A stretch of DNA of 64,000 nt from positions 310,287,724 to 310,351,723 of the forward strand of contig CM030361.1 of assembly GCA_017893485.1 (NCBI GenBank). Reading direction: 5' to 3'. Below, one piece after another: positions 24,106 through 34,335 of this stretch (its first letter is position 1; each line of letters begins with the position of its first letter). The notes beneath the pieces are model-generated. The model had not been told where the DNA came from, made no database searches, and was given only the letters and a program-made list of their open reading frames with translations. This DNA comes from Hemerocallis citrina (taxonomy: Eukaryota; Streptophyta; Magnoliopsida; Asparagales; Asphodelaceae). The position numbers and the translations under genes are program-made.

Positions 24106-24863
24106 TTAGGGCCCCTCGGGTCCGACGAAGGGCGGAACCACTCCGACAGAACGACTGGGAGCCCTCTCATCGTCATGGTGATCCTTAGGCTCAGCCACGG
24201 TCGACACACCAGCCACGGAGCTCTGGGCATCAATTGGTCGCACACGCTCCAGCAGCAGCAGCGCAGAGGGAACCCCCTCCGCTCGCCGACCCCCCGAGGA
24301 GGATGCCGAGTGATGTGTCTAATTTATATATAAATATTTGTACTCATTTACCTATTAAAAGGCTTGTTTTCGCTGATATTATCAATAATTGATCTTATTT
24401 CTATATGATTTCATTTAATTAATTATTTTTGAAGAAATAATATTTTTGATGCAAAAAGTAAAGAATTGTGGAAAAAATCAACAAACAAAGTAAAATAATT
24501 GATTTATCAATTTTATTGTTTTGTTGAGTTAAAATTACGAGAAATAAATTTTAAAAGGATTTTTTTATACGCTAATATGATTTATAGTTAGTTTAATTAA
24601 TTTTAAACTAATTAAATTTATTTTATTTAAAAATCTTAATTTCATGTATTATTTTGTGTATGCAGAAGCACGTGGTGGGCAGAAAAGGCAGAAAAGAAAG
24701 AAAGAGAAATAAATAAAATTCTAGATTATAAAAGGAAGGAAATAAAAAAAGAATGTGAACTTTTATGCAAAAAGCGCAACCCTAATTCTCCTTCCCGTTC
24801 TCTATAAGAAGAAGCAAAGAAGAGAGAGATGATCAAGAGATGACGGCTAACAACATATTCAAC

Positions 24864-24924
<61 letters not shown>

Positions 24925-27900
24925 TCACGTGAAAGACCAGAGCTTGCTTTGGTCAGTTGGTGGCTTCTTCTTTTTCGGGTTGCACTCCAAGACACAAAGG
25001 AATCATTTAATTTATTGCACTACAGGACGAAAAGCAAAAGCTTCTAACCGGGTGCTGACTTGGGCTTCTTCTTCTCCTTCTGTTTGACGTGGCCCCACCA
25101 GAAGACAGACGCGCACGGCTCCCAAGGCGTTGACGATCTGACTAGGCGTGGAATATACGAAATCAGAGAAGCCATGAGACGAGGCACGAGTGTGACAGGC
25201 CTGAAAGCTGATGTGGCAACTCTGACTGGCATAGAGACAGAAGAGAGATAAAGACTTTAGTTTGCATTATTTCTATATTTTTTTTTGTATCTCTTATTCT
25301 CTATATATTTTTGATGCAATCCTAAACAAATTTGATATGAACTGAATTTATTGTTCTAGAGGCTAAGGTGTAGCCAAGTTTTGTAGAACACAAATTTTAA
25401 TTCCTTATTATTACTCTATCTTTCCTGATTGTGTTTTAATTTTTATTATTTATGCGTACAACATGGTGGATAGACATTTGTATGATTTTTCAAATCATAA
25501 AGAGACCGAACAGGTGATTTGTGATTAATAAAAATTAAGACCGTATATTGGAGGACGTGACCGTTAAGAAATCCAATTTCTCAATTAATAATTTGATGGA
25601 TAGGCGAAGAATTAGTTGAGAATAATTTTTAGACTACGTGAATAGAGTGGTTAATATCTTTAGGATTTTGGTCGACAATTTGGAAAAATAATATCTTTAA
25701 TTTATAAGGAATTATAATTTGTGTGTGTGATAAACGAGGTGAACCAAGAGCCCTAGAACTAATTTTACCATTAAACAAAGTACAAGTGCTTCATCGTTTC
25801 ACAACCCTCTCCCTCTTCACCAATTTAGTTAGATTTAATTAGATTAAGTTAATTTAGTTGTTTTATCCTTATAAAATTCGATCTTCCAAATAGTGATTAA
25901 TCTAGTGATATCGGTACTCAGTAAAATATCTAGTCCTGCTCATCTATCTATATTACTTGTGCGATTTTGTACACTTGCAAATTCAACATTACCGAGACAC
26001 CCAACATCGTCTTGTATCGATGTATCTCCATCTCCTTCTCCACAATAACATCACGAAGTAGCCTCTCAGAGGAGGGCCTCTGCACCGATGCACTCGACAT
26101 GGTATATCCAAGACCGACATTCTCGAGGTCCCGATCCACCATCGCCCTCCTCAGCCGGCTCGCCTCCTCACTTAGGGCTTCAGACTTGTTCCGGTAATAG
26201 TTAAAGGCCGCATCATTGTCACGAGCCCCCTTTCGGTAGCGAACCAACGTGGCCTCCAGGGCCTCAACCTTGCTCCGGAGCCACGCCACGTCAGAACGAC
26301 GGGGGTCCACCTCGGGAAGGGGAGCCGCAACCTACAAGAGAATCAGCGCATCTCAAAACACATCGGCAAAAATGGTTCGGAACATCCGAGGTCAAAACAC
26401 TTGGCCAGTCAAAAATCATCTTTTATAAATGAAATTATTTCATACAAAATTGCGGTGGCCAGTCCGCGGTAGGCAAATACAATCGAGAAAGGGGAAAAGA
26501 AAGACAAAACTATACAACTTGTTCGCCCACCTCAGCATCGGCCGGGTTCACAGGAGGGTCGGCAGCCGGGTCATCAACAGGCCCCTCTTCATTAGGGATC
26601 TTCGGTGTCCCCTCGATCTCCATGTCGTAGTCGAAGTTGGACAGGTCGAGGGTCGGGTAGAAGTGCCTCACATGGCTGAGGGCCTTCCCATAGCACTCGT
26701 CCTGGGCTTTGATCACCATGAGCTGACCCGTCTCTGTCAGCTCCTCCCTCTCCTTGGCGAACTTCTTCTTCTGAGCCGCCATCTTCTTCGCCCATTCTGC
26801 CTCCTTGGCGTCGAACCCGGCCTTCATCTCCGTCTCTCTCTTGTGCGAACCTTCGAGCTCTATCCTCAGCTCCTTCATCTCCTGCACGGCCTTGTCGGCC
26901 CGGTCGCGCTCCCGCTTCAAGGCCGCCTCATAAAGGCCCCTCACGTGGGCCCCCTGCACGGTCGCCTGCAGTAACCAAGCATTATTAAGAAAGACTCCGT
27001 TACGACATAATCACAAGGCAAGCGGGGTCGGCAGACTTACCAGCACATTAGCCTGCGCGAGGCGCGTGTACGCATCCTCCAGGCCCTCGACAATCATCTC
27101 AGCGCGGTCCGGGGGGGTTGCTAGCTTATCCGCCACCTCGACAGCCTGGCGCCCTCGGACTAAACTGTCGCCCTCGCGGATCGACCAAGCCGGCACCCAC
27201 GGTCGCCGCAACCTCTCCTCTACCTCTACCTCCACCAGGGGACCCTTCCCCTTATCAAGACCAGCGACCTTGCCCGGGTCCGAGCTTCCCTGAACCGCCA
27301 CGTCCTTGCTCGTCTCCGAGCGAGTCCTTTTGCCCCTCGGCTGAACTGGGACCTCGGAGACCATCTGGGACGACCCCCTCGTCTTCACCGGGTCCCCCTT
27401 CTTCTCGGCCTTCTCCTTCTTCATGGCGAGCCTCTTTGCCTTGATTGATTCGGGATCCATGCCTGCAAAAAGACCCATTAAGAACAATGAGCGCAAAAGA
27501 ACAACAAGATCGAGAGAAAAGAAACAGCTACATACAAAGCACGGCCGGGCTCAGTCCGACGCTCGCCAGGTGGCCCTCCGTCACCTTCGTCCAATTGATA
27601 CTGTGTGACAGACGGAGGCGCTCAACGAGCCTCCACTCCTCGGCTGTCAGGTCCCTCGGCCTCGGCGCTTTACTGCTCGGCTTAGAGTAGTTCCATCGAG
27701 TAGGGATGTTCCAAGGCTCCTCACTCCGGATCACCAAATATTTTTTTTTCCAATTCTTGATAGAGTCCGGGTGACCGTGGACGACCTTCCCCTTACTCCG
27801 AGGTGAGATATAATAAACCCCCTCTGACTCCCCTGACGAGCTGATCATCAACATCGCTCGGAACACGTTCAGCTGGAGGGGTACCTTCTGCTCCTCGCAT

Positions 27901-28787
27901 AACAACACGAAGCAGATGATCTGCTTCCAGGAGTTTGGCCCATACTGCATCGGCGCCAGGGATGCCCAATTCAACACATCCCGAACAAACGGGTGGACCG
28001 GCAACCTCAGTCCAGAGATGAATGCGTCCACAGGGAAGACGCAGTACCAAGCAGGCAGGGGGTCGGTCGGGCACAGAGTAGAGTTCGGTAACATGAGCTC
28101 GTAGCCGGACCCTATGTGGTACGCCGACTGAAAAACCTCCAAGTCGCCAGCCTCCAAGACGGTCGGAAGCGTGTCCATCTTCACCCTCTTCCGGCTCGGC
28201 GAAGACGGCTGGACCCCAAAAAGCTCCTTATCAGAGAGGTCGTCGGGGTACCGACGGAACGGCTTGGGTTGCACAGGCGACCCTGTCATTAAGTTGCGAA
28301 GAACGGGCGCCTGGCTCGAGCCACCGATCCTCGACCCCTTCTTCTTCGGAGCCCTCTTCTTCTTGGCTCCTTCCGGCGAGGGGGTAGATAATCGCCCCAG
28401 ACCAGTCGGAGCGGAGCTCGAACCCACACCCTGAACTGTGGATCTCCCCCCCGCACCTCCTATCCGAGCCCCTTCGGCTTTACCCTCTTCTGGGCCACCC
28501 TCCTCTTCAGAAGCCGGCTCTAGAATCTGGACTTCGTCCGAGCTGTCACCTGCCTCCTCCGACTCGCTACTCTCCACCACGAAAGGTTTCCGGGAGCGTA
28601 ACGGCTTCACATTGTACACTGGCTCCTCCTCGCATACCGGCTCCTCCCACGAAGATGAATCGGAAGGCTTCTTATCATGGACTGACTCCCCCTCGAGCAC
28701 TGGCTCCTCCCACGAAGTCGACTTTGAGGCAGGTTTCCCTTTCCCCCTCGACGTCGACGCCGACGAGCCAGACTGAGCCCTGTCCAT
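24106..28787 (-). CDS. Spliced antisense gene inside the gypsy element (gypsy-type transposon domain)
   Basis: On the strand opposite to gag-pol, exon 1 runs 28787-27536, exon 2 27462-27041 and exon 3 from 26965. The two introns (73 and 75 nt) have good plant sites: donors GTATGT and GTAAGT, acceptors TTTTTGCAG and ACTGCAG. Reading stays open across both. If exon 3 is read to its end, a stop occurs at 26510, giving 709 residues. If it is spliced at 26519 to an acceptor before 26331, a fourth exon follows to a stop at 24106, giving 886 codons' worth of frame once the solo LTR at 24311-25991 is discounted. The N-terminus is Ser/Glu-rich with a tandem WEEPV motif. The middle part (about residues 225-330; LRLPVHPFVRDVLNWASLAP, ICFVLLCEE) matches the plant 'putative gypsy-type transposon' domain (Pfam Transposase_28 as I recall). 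Exons 3-4 are coiled-coil-like. The function is unknown. Confidence 0.75.
24311..25991. mobile_element. Solo LTR inserted in the antisense gene's last exon
   Basis: A 1,681-bp AT-rich block starting TGATGTGTC and ending AACATTA, flanked by the 5-bp duplication CCGAG (24306-24310 and 25992-25996). The end CATTA differs by one transition from the CATCA expected to mirror TGATG. There is no coding capacity, primer site or second LTR, so it is best read as a solo LTR left by recombination. It contains a pure run of 57 A residues (24865-24921). Confidence 0.75.
24865..24921. repeat. 57-base pure A homopolymer
   Basis: An unbroken A run inside the solo LTR. It could be a slipped microsatellite, the tail of a small retroposed insert, or an assembly artefact. 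Confidence 0.95.
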
Positions 28788-28942
28788 CTGTGCCTAACAA
28801 AAGAAACTTACAAACTAACCTTTTTTGAATGCCTCGGACTGACGAGCCGGTGCTGCTAAACAGTCAAGCCGAGCGCTGAAGTGTTTGATTTCTTTTTGAG
28901 AAGACAGCAGGGGAGAAATGAGCAGAATAGAGAAAGGGGGGA

Positions 28943-28950
28943 TATTTATA
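28943..28950 (-). promoter_or_regulatory. TATA box of the antisense gene
   Basis: The minus strand reads TATAAATA about 156 bases upstream of the antisense ATG at 28787, leaving room for a leader of about 125 bases. The leader contains a possible donor (AGGTTAGT). A second minus-strand TATAAATA is at 29566-29573. Confidence 0.5.
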
Positions 28951-29744
28951 GAGAGAGAGGCGACGCCTCGATTATCGCGCTACTGTTCCTCGAATAGCGC
29001 GCGCCTGCCACCAATGGAATCGCGCCACGTCATCCTCGAAACTGGCGCTGCTGACGTCACCTACCGCCAGTTGGAGACCACCTAGGGATCGGTTCGGATG
29101 AAGTGTTCGGCGGAGAAAAATTTTTCATTTAAAGATTTAAGGTGCCGTCCTCAGACAGGCGCCCCGGGTTCTAGGGCTCGGTCGGCCCCCTTTCACCCGC
29201 GAACAACTCGGGGCTTACGGCCTCGGCAGCCGAAACCCCGAATTGTTCGAGGGTGGGAGAGAAGCCACCATCGCCTAGAACCCTATCGGAACTATCGGAA
29301 AGCAGGTCGGAGACGACCCACCTATCCGAAGCTCCTCAGCCCTAGGCTCGAAATTTCTTTGATACCCCTCCCGTCTTGATCCCTCTCGGGCAGACAGCCG
29401 TGTCAGGACCGTCTGACCCGAAAAAGGATCCAGACGGCAGAGTCACCACCAGTCTGAGATCCTCAGGGTCAAAATTTTGCAAGAGACAGACGTCCGCCAA
29501 AGCAGACACCTCTGATGGTCGAGGGACCACACTTGCTGTGATCAAATCCGCTGTGGGGAGAGGGGTATTTATAGCCTCCCCCATGGACCGGCCGTTATAA
29601 CGTTGGGAAAGCCAAACGACGGAAGCCCATGCGCCATGCATTTATTAGGCGGCGCCATTAATGCCCCTAGGAAATTGGAACATTGCACAGATCCCGGAGC
29701 GCCTTCAATGCTCCGCAAAGTCAGCAGACCGCCCCGCTCAAACC
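28951..29744. other. Gypsy 3' region between antisense promoter and tandem repeats
   Basis: No conserved domain. A 99-codon minus-strand frame (29641-29342) has no recognisable similarity. The minus-strand TATAAATA at 29566-29573 could drive an alternative antisense transcript. Confidence 0.4.
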
Positions 29745-30838
29745 GTCTAAGGCACAACGGTTCGCCGTCACCCTTGCCGACCCATAATCCCTCGCCAGCT
29801 CGAGGTTCGGTCTAGCACCAGGGTAATCTTCTCAGGAAGACACAACGGTTAGCCATCGCCCTTGCCGACCCGTAATCCCTCGAAAGCTCGAGGTTCGGTC
29901 TGGCACCAGGGTAATCTTCTCAGGAAGACACACCGGTTAGCCATCGCCCTTGCCGACCCGTAATCCCTCGAAAGCTCGAGGTTCGGTCTAGCACCAGGGT
30001 AATCTTCTCAGGAAGACACAACGGTTAGCCATCGCCCTTGCCGGCCCGTAATCCCTCGAAAGCTCGAGGTTCGGTCTAGCACCAGGGTAGTCTTCTCAGG
30101 AAGACACACTGGTTAGCCATCGCCCTTGCCGACCCGTAATCCCTCGAAAGCTCGAGGTTCGGTCTAGCGCCAGGGTAATCTTCTCAGGAAGACACAACGG
30201 TTAGCCATCGCCCTTGCCGACCCGTAATCCCTCGAAAGCTCGGGGTTCAGTCTAGCACCAGGGTAATCTTCTGAGGAAGACACACCGGTTAGCCATCGCC
30301 CTTGCCGATCTGTAATCCCTCGAAAGCTCGAGGTTCGGTCTAGCACCAGTGTAATCTTCTCAGGAAGACACAACTGTTAGCCATCGCCCTTGCCGACCCG
30401 TAATCCCTCGAAAGCTCGAGATTCGGTCTGGCACCAGGGTAATCGTCTCAGGAAGACACACCGGTTAGCCATTGCCCTTGCCGACCCATAATCCCTCGAA
30501 AGCTCGAGGTTCGGTCTAGCACCTGGGTAATCTTCTCAGGAAGACACAACGGTTAGCCATCGCCCTTGCCGACCCGTAATCCCTCGAAAGCTCGAGGTTC
30601 GGTCTAGCACCAGGATAATCTTCTCAGGAAGACACACCGGTTAGCCATCGCCCTTGCCGACCCGTAATCCCTCGAAAGCTCAAGGTTCGGTCTAGCACCA
30701 GGGTAATCTTCTCAGGAAGACACAACGGTTAGCCATCGCCCTTGCCGACCCGTAATCCCTCGAAAGCTCGAAGTTCGGTCTAGCACCAGGGTATTCTTCT
30801 CAGGAAGGCCCAGCGATTCGCCATCCCATTTCCACGAC
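29745..30838. repeat. 88-bp tandem repeat array, about 12 copies
   Basis: CAGGAAGACACA-type words start at 29833, 29921, 30009, 30097, 30185, 30273, 30361, 30449, 30537, 30625, 30713 and 30801, exactly 88 bp apart, with degenerate partial units at both edges. Each unit contains two small inverted repeats, CCTCGA/TCGAGG and TCTTC/GAAGA. Adjacent units alternate between ACAAC and ACACC/ACACT after the start word, so the array is a series of 176-bp dimers. Confidence 0.95.
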
Positions 30839-30878
30839 CATAAATACTCCTCTACGGCTAGCTCCCGCACCCCCGCAG

Positions 30879-30892
30879 GAGTGGGGGGCTTG
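30879..30892 (+). promoter_or_regulatory. Polypurine tract of the gypsy element
   Basis: The purine-rich AGGAGTGGGGGGCTTG directly before the 3' LTR is in the position where plus-strand DNA synthesis is primed. Confidence 0.75.
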
Positions 30893-31649
30893 TGTGGTAG
30901 GGTAAAAATGGCCTGGGGCCCAGCCAAGACCCAGGACGGCTCTCGCTCAAAAATAAGAAAAACAACAATCCGGCTCGGCTCCGGACCCCTACAGGCTCGG
31001 CACCGAGCCGCAAGTTCACCCCCACAGAACTGGTCTCCTCATATCCGACGAGCCTCGATGGCCCTCGGCCTCCGATCCACGACAGCCCCACGGGCCGTCC
31101 GCCCAGTCTGGCGAGGAATGAGGGTGACCTTGCACAACCTAGGCCATCCGATTCCCCCAGAGGCACATGAGCCCCATGATCAGCCATGTCAGCTCCAAAT
31201 ACCACCTAGGGCTTTGCCACGCCAGCCCTATACCACTCTTGGCGTTGCCACGTCAGCCCTAAACCCCCTGGGCCTCCTGCCACGTCAGGCCCATGGGCTT
31301 TCGGGTTCAGACCCGGCCCCCAGGAGGATCCAAACCCGGTTGGAATTCCCTATAAATACCAGACCCTCACCCACCTATTCAGGTAATCAATTTTTGCCAC
31401 CCAAATTTCCCTAGTTACTGCTACTCTCTCACAGAGACTGACTAGATCGTCGGAGGGTCCGCCACCGAGATAAACCCCGGTGTTTCTGGACCGTCTGCAG
31501 GTACTCGAGGCGAGGCCATCCGAGCCGATCCCCAAGCGCTGAAGCGAGCCTCCCGCTCGTCGTCCCGTGCCGCACTCTTCCCTCGTTACAAATTGAGTCC
31601 GAACTCACACCTGGTGCATCCACACTGCGACCAAAAACAAACCGCATCA
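30893..31649 (+). repeat. 3' LTR of the gypsy element
   Basis: 757 bp, starting TGTGGTAGGG and ending CCGCATCA, TATAAATA at 31351-31358. About 22 mismatches with the 5' LTR by eye and no visible length change. Confidence 0.95.
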
Positions 31650-32110
31650 ATAACTGATGCTGTTATTTGGAATAACGGCATCAGTTATTATTATTATTAT
31701 TATTTTTTAACTTATTCGTCAGAGAGGATGAATAATAAGTTATTTTTTTATAAAAAAAATTTATAACTGATGCCGTTATTCCAAATAACGGTATCAGTAT
31801 TGAGAATGCTGTTATTTGAAATAACGGTATCTGTTATAAGGTTTTCACACTTGCAATTTTTTCTCTAATGAAGACTACAAGTTGTCGAAAAATAAAATAA
31901 GCTATGCCGTTACTCCAAATAACGGCATGTCACTTTTTTTAAATATAGATGCCGTTATTGGAAATAACGGTACGTAAATAACCTATGTCGTTATTTCCAA
32001 TAATGGTTTATACTGACGTGTCCTAAACCGGGGCAGATCGCTGATTGTTTTCGGAAGTGGGGCATAGGGTCAAATATTTTCAAAAAGTTGGGCAGGACGG
32101 CAAAATTTTC

Positions 32111-32394
32111 AAAGAACTACAGTATCACATTTGAAAACTTTTCTTATGATAATAACCGACGCTATGACTTGCTGACTATTCCAAGTCTTCCTCTATTACA
32201 AAGAACTACAGACAGTATCACATTTGAATACTTCTCTAGTGATAATAACTGATGCTATGACTTGCTGTAGTCTTCCTCTTATCAGCAAAAGCTTTATGTA
32301 TATGCTGCTCGCTTTAACATTCCATGTTCTCATTCTCATTTCAAAGTTAACAAACTGAAATCACAAACTAATCCTGCAAGCTAAGCTAGCTACT
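32111..32394. repeat. Duplicated repeat spacer upstream of the second receptor gene
   Basis: Homologous to 3646-3920, with the same roughly 90-bp units (GCTATGACTTGCTG at 32161 and about 32252) and the same CATGTTCTCATTCTCATTTC word before the ATG. It is likely the promoter and leader of the gene at 32395. Confidence 0.75.
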
Positions 32395-34335
32395 ATGATA
32401 TCCTCTACGATCTTCGTTATTGTCCTCCTCATCTTCTTCACCTCGCTGTTAGCTAAGGGGCAAAATGATATCTCGTGCCTCCGTGAGTTTAAGTCCTCAA
32501 TCTCAGATCCCGTAGGCCATCTTTCTTCATGGAACTTTGGCAACACATATGCGGGAGTTGTCTGCAGTTTCACCGGCGTTAATTGTTGGAACCCTAACGA
32601 AAACCGTATCCTCTCCATCACTCTCTCGTCCTACTCCCTATCCGGCACCATCCCCTCAGCTCTTCGCCTCTGCTCCTCCCTCACCACCCTCGACCTCTCC
32701 GTAAACGACTTCTCCGGTCCCATACCTTCCTCCCTCTGCTCCTGGCTTCCTTACCTTGTTAACCTCGACCTCTCCAGCAACAGTCTCACTGGCCCCATAC
32801 CTCCTCATCTTTTTAACTGCAAATTCCTTAACTCTCTTATTCTTTCTGGCAACAACTTATCTGGCTCAATTCCTGCAACAGTATCTAATCTTGGAAGGCT
32901 TCAAAAGATCGACCTCTCCAGTAACAATCTTGTTGGACAAATTCCTTCTGCACTCGCCTTATACGATTCTTCAAGCTTCGCCAACAATCCATTCCTCTGT
33001 GGCCAACCTCTTTCTCCTGACTGCCGTGGTTATGACTATGTTATGCCCGCCAGTACCATCCTCACCTTCCTTGGTTTCGGCTTTTCTGGATTCATTTGTT
33101 CTTTAACAATCTCCTATGTTGTTTGGAGCTTCTGCTTTGCAACAGAAGTCGTCGTCGCTCCTACTAAGAAGAAGAAGAAGAAGAAGAACAAGAAGAAGCC
33201 ATGGTTGGATGAGTGGCCATTGGCGGGCCAGTTAACATCTGCAGATGACAGGAGGCTCACTGTGGTTTCCTTGTTTCAAAAACCGATACGGAAGCTGATA
33301 CTAAAAGATTTGATAGTTGCAACCGCAAATTTCCATCCCAACTATACTGTGGTTTGTGGGAGTTCTAGCATTGGAACGTCGTATGAAGCAGTGCTAAGAG
33401 ATGGATCATCTTTGATTGTGAAGAGGCTCCATGACTGCTCCCTTTCGGAGAGGCAGTTCAGAGCAGAGATGGACAAGATTGGGCAGATTGGTCGTCACCC
33501 TAATCTCGTTCCCATACTTGGTTTCTGCATCGTGGATGAGCATGAGGGGAGAGAGAGGTCATTTTTCGGAGGAAGAAAGCGGAATGTATGCACGTGTTTC
33601 GGTACAGAGAAGAAGATACTGAAACCACATACAGTCCACATACAGGAAGAAGAGCGGATCTTGATATACAAGAAGATGCCTAATGGTGCTTTATCGCTGC
33701 TGCTTCAGTCTAGAGATGAGAGTCTTGACTGGAAGACGAGGTTAAGGATTGGAATTGGTGTAGCACGAGGACTTGCTTGGCTTCACCACGGGTTTCAGTT
33801 TCCTCTCTTGCATCACAGTCTCTGCTCAAACGCAGTACTCCTTGACGATGATTATGAGCCAAAGATTACCGAGTTTGGGCTCGCCAGGTTGTTTAGACAG
33901 TCGGTGGATGATGGAGTACTGGATACTAGCCCATTGCTGAATGCAGAATTAGCGACCACCAAGGAGGATGTGTATGATTTTGGAGTAATTTTGCTCGAGT
34001 TAGGAACTGGTCGATGTGTAGTGGATGTTGATTGTGATGCTTTGGTAGATTGGGTCGCTCGTGAGCTCTATGATGGTGGCCAAACTTATCAAGCTATCGA
34101 CATATCTCTAAGAGGTAAAGGGAACGATGATGATATTGTTGAGTTTTTGAAGATTGCTTGTGGATGTGTGGTTGATCCACCCCATGAGAGACCTGCTATG
34201 TTTGAAGTCTACCAATCTCTGAAGAGCATTAGAGGTACGCAAGATTTCACAAAACACTTTGACGAATTCCCTCTTGTCTACCGACGTGACAATCCAAACA
34301 CGGCAAGCATACAGAACAGTCTGAGCTCTCGATAA
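32395..34335 (+). CDS. LRR receptor-like pseudokinase, BIR2/BIR3-like, second copy
   Basis: A 646-residue paralogue of the gene at 3921, with signal peptide, LRR cap (NDISCLREFKSSISDP), about five LRRs, C-cap (NNPFLCGQPLSPDC), transmembrane helix (about 220-247) and kinase domain. Juxtamembrane residues 257-269 form an unusual lysine run. The VAIK lysine remains (LIVKRL), HRD reads HHS, the following Asn aligns one residue off, and DFG reads EFG (about 490-496), so metal binding and catalysis are unlikely. About 37 extra residues (about 380-419, basic and Cys-containing) sit between the strands that normally read FCVVEEE...YKYM. Within them a GTATGC...CATACAG segment of 60 bases could be a frame-preserving intron. 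The tail DEFPLVYR matches the BIR2 C-terminus. Probably a non-catalytic regulator of BAK1-type receptor complexes. Confidence 0.9.
   Translation: MISSTIFVIVLLIFFTSLLAKGQNDISCLREFKSSISDPVGHLSSWNFGNTYAGVVCSFTGVNCWNPNENRILSITLSSYSLSGTIPSALRLCSSLTTLDLSVNDFSGPIPSSLCSWLPYLVNLDLSSNSLTGPIPPHLFNCKFLNSLILSGNNLSGSIPATVSNLGRLQKIDLSSNNLVGQIPSALALYDSSSFANNPFLCGQPLSPDCRGYDYVMPASTILTFLGFGFSGFICSLTISYVVWSFCFATEVVVAPTKKKKKKKNKKKPWLDEWPLAGQLTSADDRRLTVVSLFQKPIRKLILKDLIVATANFHPNYTVVCGSSSIGTSYEAVLRDGSSLIVKRLHDCSLSERQFRAEMDKIGQIGRHPNLVPILGFCIVDEHEGRERSFFGGRKRNVCTCFGTEKKILKPHTVHIQEEERILIYKKMPNGALSLLLQSRDESLDWKTRLRIGIGVARGLAWLHHGFQFPLLHHSLCSNAVLLDDDYEPKITEFGLARLFRQSVDDGVLDTSPLLNAELATTKEDVYDFGVILLELGTGRCVVDVDCDALVDWVARELYDGGQTYQAIDISLRGKGNDDDIVEFLKIACGCVVDPPHERPAMFEVYQSLKSIRGTQDFTKHFDEFPLVYRRDNPNTASIQNSLSSR

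Larger units (their letters stand above)
17389..31649 (+). mobile_element. Tat-like Ty3/gypsy LTR retrotransposon, complete but decayed
   Basis: Two 757-bp LTRs (TG...CA) are flanked by the 5-bp duplication ATAAC (17384-17388 and 31650-31654). Internal order is primer-binding site, gag, protease, reverse transcriptase, RNase H, integrase, a long 3' region with an antisense spliced gene, tandem repeats, polypurine tract and LTR. The RT-RNaseH-IN order is typical of Ty3/gypsy, and the second RNase H style plus antisense gene point to the Tat/Grande group. The LTRs differ at about 22 positions by my count (about 3%), mostly transitions, suggesting an insertion roughly a million years old under usual plant rates (inference). 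It is more GC-rich than the surrounding host DNA. Confidence 0.95.
16985..32110. mobile_element. Mutator-like palindromic element split by a gypsy insertion
   Basis: Both ends carry the long inverted repeat GAAAATTTTGCCGT...CTTTTTGAAAATATTT, extending inward for about 200 bp with moderate divergence. They are flanked by a perfect 9-bp duplication AAAGAACTA (16976-16984 and 32111-32119), the size typical of Mutator-like elements. Removing the gypsy insertion leaves about 860 bp with no transposase, so it is non-autonomous. Around ten imperfect palindromes of the form TGCCGTTATT-N-AATAACGGCA are spread through both halves. The uninterrupted target is present near 3645 in the paralogous unit. 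Confidence 0.85.

Noticed and set aside
27066..28776. Plus-strand open frames over the antisense gene
   Set aside because: They mirror the GC-rich antisense exons, are Pro/Ser-rich, and lack domains or splice support.
29342..29641. An upstream exon of the antisense gene
   Set aside because: The frame has no clear splice connection to 28787 and no homologue in the second element, so support is insufficient.
29745..30838. Regular 88-bp repeats as a CRISPR-like array
   Set aside because: The units are contiguous with no unique spacers, lie inside a plant retrotransposon, and no cas-like genes are present.
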